64,000 nucleotides of DNA from Congeria kusceri (taxonomy: Eukaryota > Mollusca > Bivalvia > Myida > Dreissenidae). Below the pieces are notes generated by a model. The model worked only from the letters and a program-made list of their open reading frames with translations. It had not been told where the DNA came from and ran no database searches. Below are positions 37,190 through 49,200 of the stretch, piece by piece (the first letter of the stretch is position 1; the number at the start of each line of letters is the position of its first letter). The stretch spans positions 24,136,851-24,200,850 of the forward strand of contig CM051029.1 of NCBI GenBank assembly GCA_027627225.1, given 5' to 3'. The position numbers were made by a program, and so were the translations under genes.

Positions 37190-38902
37190 TTAAAGGTTAC
37201 GCATGCGCAAATGAATTCCTTCATTGTTACATATAAAATAATCAATGTTTGATCTCAATTTTCACCATGACCAAGCGACTTCCCAATATATCACCATACA
37301 TTGTTGGAAAGATAAGGCCATAACCTTTTGAAAAAACAGCACGTCAAAAATTTCTATACGTCGTAACTCAAAATATTTACCTTAGAATAAACACACCGGT
37401 TTTGACTGGCATGGGGGCTGCCATTTTGTGCATGAATACATGGGCCAAAAGTTATGAAGCTGGGAACCATTTAAGATAAAGTAGTGCCTAAAACTGTCTT
37501 TTTTTCTTATTTCCTACATATTTACGTTTAAATTGATACCAAAACATATGATTTAAACTGTATTTAAAAAATCATATGCATTATACACTGAACCCTATGT
37601 GTGTATTATCTGTAATTTGTCCTTTAAAAGAACCAAACCCTTTCACATTTGAATACAAACCACCATTTTCATAAGTCTGATCTATTTCGAGAAAGAACAT
37701 GAAGTCCTATCACACTGGTATAAGGATTTATTGGAAAAAGTAAGGTTGAAAATACCACATATAAAGGCGTTTCGAGACAAGAATTTCGACAGAAAACATG
37801 TACTTAGGTACATCTTGGAAAACATTATTTCAACTCAGAAGTTAGCACAACTTTGAGTTTTAATAGGCATGGACGATATAATATATAATATCAGAAGTGA
37901 AAACAATCTCCATTAGCATTCAAAATTTTATAGAATAGTTTTTTAATCCCTTTTGAACAATTTTTTTTTAAGTTTCTGCATTTTTGGAGTTAAATCCATA
38001 TAAATGTAGCATTTCAAATGCCATTTGACCCCCAAAAAGGGTTTGTTTACATAACAATCAACATATTTGACGTCCTGTCACACAACAAAAAAAGAATTTG
38101 ACCCCAAAATGTAAATGCCAGATATTAATTAGCAGTTTTCTGTCACACCTGAGCCTGTGGGTGAGGTCAGCCGCTTGCAATCTTCAATCTGTTTCAGGTA
38201 CTCTTTGCTGTGTAATCTGTGAAAATAAAAAGGTTTTCTGTGCATGTTTACTCAATATTGTGATTACTAGTGTAACTTAGATACAATAAGTGTACATATA
38301 CAATAGTTTTTTTGTATTGCGATAAGGCTAGTCGCTATGCCGGCTTCACATTGGCGAGCTCACGTGCGAACAGTCCAGTTCAAAAACGGGTTGGAGAGTC
38401 CCAACAAGAGTTAAACTCTTGCCTTTCCTACTGGTGTTGATGAGAAGTATGCCAGGCTGGAAAAGAAGTCATTAGATAGTAGAATACATGCCAATAATCA
38501 TGTACTAACCTTCAAAGATACTGATGGTACGGACACGACTGTGTCAGCTTTGCGGACCCGCCCCAACGCTCCAGTGCAGTTGCAAAGTTCAGTAGTTTTG
38601 ATGACTCGTCACTTCACCCAGACTTGTATACCAATGAGATGATGGTTCCGGCTGAGGTCCTGGTTCTTTTCATCACTGCATTTAAAAAACATACTCAAAT
38701 TAAACCAAACTGTGATGGTGATTTAAATTTTGATGCCGCTAACTCCATTAGGTGGGGTCTGGGTATGCGTGGGCCCCTAAAGTGTTTTATGCATGTATTT
38801 CATGTATTTTTCAGCTGAAAGCCTGATCTAAGTACAATTATAAAATAAAATATGAACTAAATAGGATCTGTAATCTTTGCAAATTGGGAAAATTGGTATT
38901 AT

Positions 38903-39331
38903 TCAAAGTAGGCAGGTCGGACGGTCATCATGGACAATGCATCGGTTAGAGCGGACACGAACTTTGCGGTCATTATTAACAGTTACAGGTTCTAAAACTA
39001 AATGATACGGATTGCAACACGAAGTATTATGACATAAATGAGATAATTGTTGAGACTCGTGCACATAATTGTCTAAATGAAACTGAAAAACAACACGGTG
39101 AGCACAATGGATCATGGATGGTGACTCTGGTGAACATTTTGCTTTAACTTTCACATATCTACTCCCCTCATGTCCACTAGAGCAACCATCCCATAAAATA
39201 CAGCCTTTACTGGGGTCAAGTTGGCATCTGGCAGTGATTCTCTTAATTACAGTGCATCCATTTTCAAGGTTACGCATGCGCAAATGAATTCCTTCATTGT
39301 TACATATAAAATATTCAATGTTTGATCTCAA
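38903..39331 (-). CDS. His-Me finger homing-endonuclease-like protein, array unit 5 (best-preserved copy)
   Basis: This is a 142-codon open frame starting in the partial sixth unit. It is the only copy with an ATG-started continuous frame, because a 39-bp deletion removes the TAA present in the other units. The order is GCILWDGCSSGHEGSRY (start of the zinc-bound fold), HRVVFQFHLDNY, then SHLCHNTSCCNPYHLVLEP, a conserved NND and C-I-V-H-(5)-C. In I-PpoI the H of SHLCHN is the general base and the downstream N binds the metal; both are present here. The first zinc site (C, C, H) is complete. Of the second site C, H and C are seen, but the fourth cysteine is replaced. The family (PF05551-type zinc-binding loop) cuts DNA. 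Whether this copy is expressed is unknown, and its N-terminus, formed by the junction, may be fortuitous. Confidence 0.75.
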   Translation of the reverse strand: MRSNIEYFICNNEGIHLRMRNLENGCTVIKRITARCQLDPSKGCILWDGCSSGHEGSRYVKVKAKCSPESPSMIHCAHRVVFQFHLDNYVHESQQLSHLCHNTSCCNPYHLVLEPVTVNNDRKVRVRSNRCIVHDDRPTCLL

Positions 39332-39737
39332 TTTTCACCATGACCAAGCGACTTCCCAATATATCACCATACATTGTTGGAAAGATAAGACCATAACCTT
39401 TTGAAAATACAGCATGTCAAAAATGTCTATACGTCGTAACTCAAAATATTTACCTTAGAATAAACACACCGGTTTTGACAGGCATGGGGGCTGCCATTTT
39501 GTGCATGAATACATGGGCCAAAAGTTATGAAGCTGGGAACCATTTAAGATAAAGTAGTGCCTAAAACTGTCTTTTTTTCTTATTTCTTACATATATACCT
39601 TTAAATTGATACCAAAACATATCATTTAATCTGTATTTTAAAAATCATATGCATTATACACTGAACCCTATGTGTTTATTATCTAACTGACAGCATGTAA
39701 CCCTGAGGATGTGACTTCCGTTTTGGTGTAATTTGAC
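39268..39737. repeat. Partial sixth array unit
   Basis: It covers the first 470 bp of the unit and stops at 'ttggtgtaatttgac'. It shares with unit 1, against units 2-5, 'aaaatattcaatg', 'gacaggcatgg', 'gtattttaaaaatcat' and 'tatctaactgacagc'. Confidence 0.9.
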
Positions 39738-41406
39738 GATAAGCGGATTCATATTTACCGGAAAACATACAAAATACTTAAGAATTGAAACGCCTTCAAG
39801 CCGAATGCTTTATGTACAAATTAGATGCAAAAAAAATGATCATCATACATCGATAAAGCGCCGAAAAGAGCGTTTCAATTCTTATAATTACAATCGTGTA
39901 TTTACTTTAAATTTTCACCTTAAAAGAATAAATTAATTTGGGGTTTATTTTTTGCAATTAGCGCACGAATACATTGAAGTATGATTCGTAGGCTCCGCCC
40001 CTTGCACTGCAGTAGCGTTGTGTACATGTCGCAATACAGCAGTATCTTACAGTAGCTCTAGTGATACAATTTACTTTTGATTTTCTTTTGTTTTGGTTGA
40101 TATTTCGTAAGAGCAATTTTGAACAAGGTGTTTTGTATCCATTATATACATGTAGCAAGAGACGGAAATATTGAAACACGTTCCGGTTTAGATTTACGAC
40201 TGAAGGCTAAACGAGTCGAAAGTTGTTTTCAGATAGTTGCAATTTTGTAAACGCCCTTATACATGTGTAGATGGAACCGTACTTTAGGCGTAAAATATAT
40301 TTAAATAATTAATGTTCATTTTTACACTTGAAACGCAATGTTTCATATGTATGTATTATTTCTTTCTAAAAACGACCCGTAAGGCCCTCGATGTTAGTCA
40401 ATGTTTACACCTATTATGGCATGCATAATAAAACCGTGTGTTGAGCAAATATTTCAACACCACATTTTTGTACACGTCGTGTTGAAACGTTTTGTGTATG
40501 AAATTCGGCAGAATATAACTAGAACAGTATGTATATAAAATCAAGACGAGAAAAAGGTAAACGACTTTTATTATTTTACTACTGATCAAAATATCAAATC
40601 TATGGAATTGTGTGTCATCCGCCGAAAATATCTACTGTACTCAGTAGAGTTTCTTTACCTGTGTGACACAAATTGAAAAGGTCAATTATATGCATCTTAT
40701 TTGCATAGAACTATGAACAAAAAGAAAATTTTAATTGTTTTAGTCAAAGCTACTAGTAAATGACAATATTTTTTTAAACTTTTGTTTAAGCTGCTGATGA
40801 AACTCCTGGGCCCGAGTGATAGAATTAGTAACGATTTACCATAATAACGATTCGACACATAACGATTCGCCATAGTTAAATGACGATTCGCCAGAGTGTG
40901 ATAACGATTCGCCACTGTGTGTTATAACGATTCGCTTCAAACTCTATGTACAGGATATACTTCGCCCTGTCGTGCAATGTGAATGGATAAATGTTCGAGA
41001 AAATGAACAGGTGAATTTTGTGCAAATCATCCCTGGCTTATGCTTAATTGACCAACGTGAGCCTACTTCGAGCTTCGCAGCTAGCGAGTCATTTGCATAC
41101 TTGAAAATGGGATTTTTACAATGATAAATGGGACATTCAGCTCTCAGAGGTGACAATTGTATGGCGCTCGCACAATTTTCGAGGTGTTCTTGTGGTATTC
41201 TTTTGCAAGCTCCAGGGAATGACTGCATACCATGCTGGCTTGGTTTTCAGGTGGCTTTCTTGATGTCTGTTATTTGACTGAAACCTCTTGTTTCTAAACC
41301 GTTCTTGGCCCTAATCTGTAAAATTGTGTATTTTTATGTATTTTTATGTTTGTGTTTGTTAAAAAAATAATTTCTTGTTTGATAAATATAAATTTAAATA
41401 TAAATA
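39738..41406. other. Intergenic, small repeats only
   Basis: A perfect 14-bp inverted repeat aagaattgaaacgc / gcgtttcaattctt (39780-39793 and 39870-39883) marks a small foldback. At 40826-40937 the motif taacgattcgcc recurs five or six times at roughly 20-bp spacing. No gene is recognised. Confidence 0.6.
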
Positions 41407-41906
41407 TTAAAGAGGGTATGTACGATCTCATCAAATTTTCGTAGACAAAAATATGCAAGTAAAATAAAACCTATTAAACACTGATAAATAACAAACTAGA
41501 AATAAAGTTCAGAACAACTGATATTCCAAAATCCTCGAAATACTTTAAAAATACTTTTCGTCTTCCAATCAAAAACTCATCCATGTGCATCAGACATGTA
41601 CAATTTTGGGAAATCCCCAATGTTTGTTGCGTGTTGCGTTCTGTGCAGATTGTTCATACGATACATGGACACGTTTTTTGTTTCTCTCACAAAAACGATT
41701 AAAGGTGTTGGTATCGGCACAGCACTAGAAATAAATTTGTCGTTATCATGAAGTTCATTTAAAAAAGCAACATATGATGTATGGAACACATGTCCGTTTA
41801 TTTCTTTTTATTTTAACTTCTCTTGATTTTATTCGTCCTCTCATTTGTGTTGTTCAAATTATGAGAACATGAATTGTGATATTGAAATCGTACATACCCC
41901 CTTTAA
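41407..41906. mobile_element. 500-bp MITE with TTAAAGRGGGTATGTACGAT ends
   Basis: The left end is ttaaagagggtatgtacgat and the right end, on the minus strand, ttaaagggggtatgtacgat, differing at one base. Flanks are TTA/TTAA-like. No transposase is encoded in the interior. Confidence 0.85.
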
Positions 41907-43183
41907 ATATTTTTATTTTTTTATGTTTGTGTTGAATTTTCTCTCTGTTATTCCTTTTCTTTCATGCATAATGCTCATCAAATAGGCAAAACAAAGACAC
42001 AACATACATTTTACATGTATATACTTTATTATTAATTTATTTATTTATTTATTATTAATTCTTTGTTTTTTGACAATGCCATGTATAATTGTGAATAAAT
42101 ATGTTACTGTATTTCTATTTGTGCGTTTTTTGTGTATGACAGCACTGCATGTAAACAACAATAAAAAGTAGTCCCTCATGAATATTAATAGAGGCAACTG
42201 GCTTCATTGAAAAATAAAAGCCTGTCACATGATGCATTTTCAGAACACTGTAAAATGATGTAACCAAAGGAAATTGTAATTATTAGTATTTGATTTTCAA
42301 TCTTAAAATTGTGTTGATGTCGTAAAAATGAATTTACAAATATCAACATACGTATATAATATACATCATGTACTTTATTTATCAATTAAATTAAATTAGT
42401 GTTTTGATTATTAACAATATTGTCTACTTTTGAAGATTGACAAACAAACTACTCTGTACGTTTAACGGTAATTATGCTATAAAAAAAATTAGCGATTTCA
42501 ATATCTAAACAACACATAATGCCTTCATCCTGTATTAAATTTGCATTATTAAATAATATAAATAAATCAAGCTGTTTTTACTAAAACGATTTTGCTTAGT
42601 AACTCTAAGCTAAAATTCTTTTGAAAATAAGGTATCATCAAAGAAAGTTTGAGCGTAATACCGATGTTTTTGACAGCAATTTGTTATTTAACTTCCATAC
42701 ACATTTGTGTTTAACTTTAAAGCTATTTTCGTTGCAAATATTCTTGTTGTATGCTAAATATTATACGTGCTTGATCATGCTTCATTGTATTATTGAAATA
42801 TAATGTCACAAAACGACTATCTTTTAATTACCGTTAACACAATTTTACAATAACTAAAGATGATATCACTCCTCATTAAATGTTATAATAGATGTTGTAT
42901 TAAATAGATTATTTTTTAATTTCTGTCGAAATCGTGGTAAACAAACAAAATCTTATTCTCGTTGAGGCTAATTCCCGTATGTTTTAGAAAAAACAAACAC
43001 ACACACGATGAGCTCTTAAATTTACACCACCTAGCAATTCTTCATAATTGAAAATTAAATGATGTTCTCTATTAGTTCACTCTTCAATTTAAAACTATTT
43101 ATTAATTCGAAAAAGTGTTTAAGGCTTTTAATTCTGTTCTGTTCTGTTCAATAAGTTGGCGAAATTTGATCCCAGCAAACACA
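41907..43183. other. Intergenic, no gene seen
   Basis: Very AT-rich, with TTTA/TTAT runs near 42028-42052. No exon-like or structured feature is recognised. Confidence 0.6.
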
Positions 43184-43871
43184 TAACGTTATTGTAAAGT
43201 TACGATTTGGTTGTATTCTAGTCAGGTTGTGAAATTACCTTACACGGACGTTGTGGCAACGTTATGATCACAAATTTGTGATCATCAGGTGTATTATTAG
43301 TATGTGAAAAAGACTGAATTTCAATGATATTGTTGAATAAATATATCTGGTATTTCATTTTTAATTGTAAATGTTATTACGAGGACTGGACATTATACGT
43401 TATATGTACGTTACATGTACGTTACATGACAACGTTATTTTAACAACCTTCACACAACGTTATGGAAACGTTTACTTTGGGTTTGCATGTGATTTCTGAA
43501 TTCGATTTTGCGGCTATTCATTTACGCGCGCGCGTACTCATAGAAAGGGATTAACAAAGAGAGACAAGTTGTGCTTAGTGAAAATCAAAGTTTTAATGGA
43601 TTGATTCATTGTTTAATACTGCATATTATAATGGATTTAAATGTATATATTTGATGTCATAATAAACTAATATAAAATAATGTTTTGTTTTTATTATTTA
43701 TAACAAATGTAGTTTGGTTCTATAAAGGTTGTATTTCGGTTACCTTATAACGTTATTTCATAACGTTGTCACAACGTTTTTTGGAGTCTACCTTTTTACG
43801 TTATATGTACGTTGTAAATTAACGTTATTACAATGTTATCCGTAACGTTAATACAACGTGTATACAACGTT
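43184..43871. repeat. AACGTT-rich repeat region
   Basis: Ten AACGTT hexamers and several TACGTT variants occur in two clusters (43184-43472 and 43749-43871), for example 43258, 43431, 43762, 43821, 43843 and 43866. They are often embedded as aacgttat or ataacgtt. AACGTT is its own reverse complement, so the clusters can fold in many ways. This is probably a decayed short element made of palindromic motifs. Confidence 0.7.
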
Positions 43872-44022
43872 ATGATAGGCAAAGAACAACAAATGAGACA
43901 ACAACATTTTAAAATGTGAGATAAACTTTAAGTTGAGACGCAAACAATGGAGACGAAGTGTGACATGTTAGTTGTCTCTGCATGTAGATCGTTATCATCA
44001 ATGCAATAAGCAATTGCACGGA

Positions 44023-44740
44023 TTAGCGGTATTGTTTTAGGGGCAATTTGATAAGATCCCCGCGGTGTGTGGCTTTGGTATTGTTATGACATCCTCTACA
44101 GACATATAACTAAGTAGGAATTGAGAGAACATGTGTTAATTAGTGGTATTTATGTATGGAAAAAAACCGTTTAAGACGAGGCAAGGAGTCTACATTTACT
44201 TCCGGATACCTGTCATACGGACATGTGGCCTTAGTAATGAGTTTAAAACGATACTACATTTAGTTCTAATAATTCAATTTTGTAACATCTATCCTTTATG
44301 AATTTTTTATAATATTTAACCTAAAACATGGTTTTAAAAATTTCCATTACAAGTTTTGAAAGCCGCTTGGTCGTAGATCTATAATACTTTATATGGCAAG
44401 CTAGAAGAAAAGTCGCCGGAAGTCGGGTTTGAAATTTGCGGATGTGAATTCGCGATAACGGGAGGTAATTTCCAAGGGAGATCACCTAGTTTTGGGATAT
44501 TGTTCCGTTGAATACATTCATAATTCAATTATTTTATACTTGATGTTGTGTATAAACCGTCGGGTAATAGCAGATATTTAAAAAAAACACGATTTTTACG
44601 AGTAACATGTTATCGATTTGCAATTTAGATCTTTATCACTGTCTACGTCGTGCGAAGTACTGTCGTTGTGCTCAGAATGTTTGATCAAATTATCAAAATT
44701 TGAGACGCTAACAATATTGCCCTTAAAACAATACCGCTAA
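44023..44740. mobile_element. 718-bp MITE with TTAGCGGTATTGTTTTARGG ends
   Basis: The left end is ttagcggtattgttttaggg and the right end, on the minus strand, ttagcggtattgttttaagg. The two match over about 26 bases with one or two differences. The interior has no transposase. Target duplication is not clear by eye. Confidence 0.82.
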
Positions 44741-44771
44741 ACAAATTTTTCGGAATAAAAACGGAATAAAA

Positions 44772-44807
44772 AATGATGATGATGATGATGGTTTATTATC
44801 AGTATCA

Positions 44808-44838
<31 letters not shown>

Positions 44839-44857
44839 ATTTCTAAAATATGACCAC

Positions 44858-44906
<49 letters not shown>

Positions 44907-44980
44907 TACTAATAATTATAATAATAACAATAACAACAATAATAATAATGATCATAATAATAAAATAATAATAATTGACA
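44772..44980. repeat. Compound trinucleotide microsatellite (ATG/TTA/AAT)
   Basis: The runs are (atg)n at 44772-44790, (tta)n at 44809-44838 and (aat)n at 44863-44905, with interruptions to 44980. Confidence 0.95.
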
Positions 44981-45299
44981 TTATATTTATGATGATATTA
45001 TTGTTTGAATTGGTTATTTTGGTAATATTCATTTGAGAAGTTTCAGTTTTAATTTTTAATAATTACTGCAATCATATGCATTAAATATATATGACATTGA
45101 AATATTAACATTCAATAATAGTTCTATTTTTATTTTGAGCTACATTTAATATTGAAATAAAGCGTTCAGAGGGCGGAGTTAATATTCCGCTGATAATTAC
45201 TCAATTAGGACCACGTGACCCTTGGGCGGTGTTATCTTCCCACTATCGGCATTTTGATTTGCTTACAGACGTTCGCAACAATTGTTTCCTTTTTTTTTC

Positions 45300-46210
45300 C
45301 AACGACAGTTTTTCTTTAAAATTTGCACAAACATGTGTCAACGTATCCCAAAGAACTAAAATAGTCTTAAAAAAATAGGGGTCACCGGCAATGTTCCCGA
45401 AATATTCGGGTTTAAATACGGTACCTGTATAAGCCTTTTTTCAGTTTGTGTGACTAGCAATGTTATATAAAGCGTTCATATTCAAACAAGGACGGAGATT
45501 TTTAAATGCATCTGTTTTTTAATGTTCCGTTTGGCAATATACAAGTGGAGTTTAATGATAAAACGCGCTTTATCTATAGCTACCATTTAAAATGACGTTT
45601 AATGGACACTTTATGAGGTCAATTATGCATTTAATATGCATTTGAAAACATCACTAAATAATCAAACATAAGAATATCTTTTGTTCCAAACCACAGATTT
45701 TGTTAAAAAATTCCATATACATGTGTCATTGTATACTAAAACTAAATCAGTGTACAAAATAGAGGTCACCGGCCTTTTTTCGGAAATATTGGGTTTTTAA
45801 TACGGTACCTTTCGAAGCCCCCTTTTTTCAGTTGGGATTTTTAAGTATATAAGAGAGCTTTTTTCAAACAAGGTTATGGCTCTTTCAACTGATGTGTTTT
45901 CACATGTCTTGTTTGGCAATATACAAGTGTATTTTGGTAATAAAAGACGCTTTATCTTTAATTACTGTTAAAATAATGAATCTGCCTGGACATTGATGTA
46001 GGTCATGGGTACTAAATATACCTTCTAAAACGTCATTTATTATGCATCAATACACTTTGTTCCAAACGACAGATTTTCTTAAATTTTCGCACATACATGC
46101 GCCAATGTATACTTACACCAAAACATTAATAAAAATAATGGGTCACCGAACTTGTTTTCGAAATATTGGACTTTAAATAGGGTACCTGTGTAGCCTTTTT
46201 CATGTTACGT
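45300..46210. repeat. Diverged tandem units of about 370-390 bp at the left edge of the duplication
   Basis: Three successive units begin near 45300, 45691 and 46062 with 'aacgacag/aaccacagattttnttaaa', followed by 'ggtcaccgg', 'cgaaatatt.ggtttaaatac' and 'ggtacct'. The third is partial. Copy A shows the same second (partial) and third units at 1-308 and 309-460. Units differ by perhaps a fifth of their bases, so this tandem repeat is older than the segmental duplication. Confidence 0.8.
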
Positions 46211-49200
46211 GTTTACGTAAACAAAGTATCAAATGCCAAAACAGCATGGATCTTTCTTTAATTAATTTGTATGGCAATACATTATATACGTGCGTTTGTA
46301 ATTATTATAATGCTTTATGAACTTTTAACCATTGACTGGAACTTAATGACTTACAAAGATTCATATTTCTTGATTAAAATTAGCATATTGTAACCTATAT
46401 ACAGTAAATAAACAATGACAAAAGGAGAAATTAACCCAATTATTTTCTTTTTGTTGCGAACGTCTTTAAGAGTGTGCGCATAACCAAGCCACGCCTTTTC
46501 AGCGCTTTTCACCGCTACGCATGCGCACTACGGTAGTACCGCTAACAAACGCTACCAATCGCTAACAATCGGATTTAAACGGATTAAAACGGTTTAAAAC
46601 GCAATCGCAATTAATCGCTTATTTGCGAAACACAACTGCTGACCTCACTGTACCGAGTTCAAAGAACCTCGACCTAATTGTGGTGTAGTTATTGCCAAAA
46701 CAAGAGTTTGCAATTATTGTTTTTGATCTTATGTTTGTCGGTTTGACCTTGACATTTTACCCAAGAATTTTAAAATCAATCGGGATCCTTTACATGTCCT
46801 GACCAACCTATCTGCCAAGTTTTAACAACCTAGGCCTAAAGGTTATATATTTATTGCCCGCACAAGGTTTGGTCTTCCTACTGATGGACCGAAGGATAGA
46901 CCGACATTTGTCAAGCAATATCCCCGCTTCTGCGAAGGAAGACATAATAAGTTAAAGTACCATGGCTTAATTAGGGAACGTATGATTGTGTTAAAGGGTA
47001 AAGATTGTAAAAAAAATTTAAAAATCAAACGTGTAAAATTAGTTGATATATGCGTATGTTAAGTGCAAACAAAAACACATAAGAACACACATTTATATTA
47101 TATAATGTCTTGTAATGAAACTTTTGCATATATATACATGTTTTCAAGTATTAAACGTGACTCAAATTACATAACGAAAATATTATAAATGCTTTTTTTT
47201 CTTCAAAACATACAACAATGATAAATGTCAAACATGCTTTTGATTATTTCACTGCGGAGAATCACGTTGTTTTGTTTTGATATGTAACACTAATAATGCC
47301 GGCGTTTGCGTCTCGGTAAGCTTAACATTTTTACTGACTGTACTTGATTAGTACCGGTAACTTAAATCTGATCGATATGTAGCCTATCATATGCGGGGTC
47401 CAATTCCGCGTACACTGATACCTTACTTTTCACACAAAATTGCGCACGTCTCTTGCATACCATTTGAACTTTTGTTTCAATGCGAATGATTGTGTGTGAT
47501 AGTTTTCACGGATCAACTCAATATTTTCATAAAATTTATTAATTTCGAAACACCACACACATTTTACATATGTTTTATAAGACAAACATTAAACGGATTA
47601 TATATGTAAAGTTTGGACGTGTTTAAATTTGAATTTTCACACAATATCAACAAGAAAAAAGAAATTATATGATACTCGGATTTAAAAAAATAAAATATAT
47701 TGCATTTATAAACTTGGGACGTTTTTAGGATAATACATCTGTGTTATAATTGTACTAGTTTAACACTTTTTTTCAGATTAAGATTGTGCAGAGTGTGTGG
47801 CAAAGGTTTACAAACACACGCGTATTCCACACAGATTTAATACGTATCAAATAGGTATCAAATTGTGACATTAATGTATCATTTTCGAAAAATAATTTGT
47901 AGTGCTTTATATTTGTGAATACTTAATATGTGGAATTGTATGCACGTTTTTTGATTTCCTACATTAGCGTCCTGAGACGTACTCGTATTCAATATTCAAT
48001 AGCACTGGCTAATAAAGAAAGTAATAATTGCATCTTGTCACCTTTTCTTCTCCCAATGTTGGATTCGTTGTTTACTGTTAACTTATCATCTCCCGATGGT
48101 GGATTAGTACTTTTATCGTTCACATTTTCATCACCCGCTGGTGACTTAGTATTTTTACTGTTCAACTTTTCATCACCCGATGGTGGGTTAATACTTTCAT
48201 CGTTCAAATTTTCATCACCCAATTGTGAGTTAGTATCTTTAATGTTGAACTTTTCATCACCTGACGGTGGGTTAGGACTTTCATCGTTCAAATTTTAATT
48301 TCCCGATGGTGGGTTACTACTTTCATCGTTCAAATTTTCATCACCCGATGATGGGATAGTACTGTCACCGTTCAAATGTTCAACTCCCGATGGTGGGTTA
48401 GTACTTTCACCTCGGAACTGAAATGTTCATCTACCAATGGGGGTTAGTATTTTCATCACCCGATAGTAGCTTAGTATTTTCATCTGACGGGGACTTATTT
48501 TCTGGCGCACGTCCACAACTGTTGTCGTTCGTTCTTTCATCATCTGAAAACGAAACATTGGTCATGAAATGAGCATGCCGCTGGTATAGTGTGGCAATTG
48601 TGGTAAATCTTGTATGCGGATCAATGTCATAGATTTATGTCAGTTTAATCGAATTGATGTATGTTCAGTATTGAACTTCATATTTCTCCAAGGTCTGGCA
48701 TTTTTGTTTATGTGAATAGTTCTAGAACTACCAGCTCAAATGTACTATAGCAAAATGTATCGACTCCTTGTCATAGGTCTTTACGTTAGAAGATTTGGAT
48801 GACAAGTCTTGCCTATAGGGTTTGTCTAGACCTATAGTATAAGCCCCATTTCATGGCTCTGATAAGCATTACAGTATGACACAAACAAAATAAATTTATT
48901 AACGGAGTTTAGACGATCGAGTCATAGGAGACTAGACGCATGTAGAACTGTGCAATTGAAAAAATGCGGATTGTCTTAGGTTATGTTACTGTTATATTTG
49001 TTGAAAAATATAAGGTACGTTTCCCACCTCTACAGATGGTCATGGCAATATCAACACACGGTCGACAGCTAGATGATGGTGTACAGATTGCTCACGGTAT
49101 GAACGTGTAGGCATACCACATGCACTACACCACGGACTGTCAAGTGTTTCATCCCTACCTGGAATCAGCGACGGGGTCAGCTTAAGTATAATCATATTCA

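Larger units (their letters stand above)
28624..39737. repeat. Tandem array, five full units of about 2.1 kb plus a partial sixth
   Basis: Units begin at ggttacgcatgcgcaaatg: U1 28624-30778 (2155 bp), U2 30779-32930 (2152), U3 32931-35082 (2152), U4 35083-37194 (2112), U5 37195-39267 (2073), and U6 partial 39268-39737. U4 and U5 share a 40-bp deletion (tgacagcatgtaaccctgag...). U5 also lacks 39 bp at its right end. Inner units are nearly identical; the left half of U1 is clearly diverged. Each full unit carries on the minus strand a His-Me finger nuclease-like ORF and on the plus strand two conserved open segments of unknown nature. Confidence 0.97.

Noticed and set aside
28624..39737. CRISPR-like or rDNA-type array
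   Set aside because: Units are 2.1 kb with no short spacers, and no rRNA sequence was recognised; this is an ordinary long tandem repeat carrying a nuclease-like ORF.
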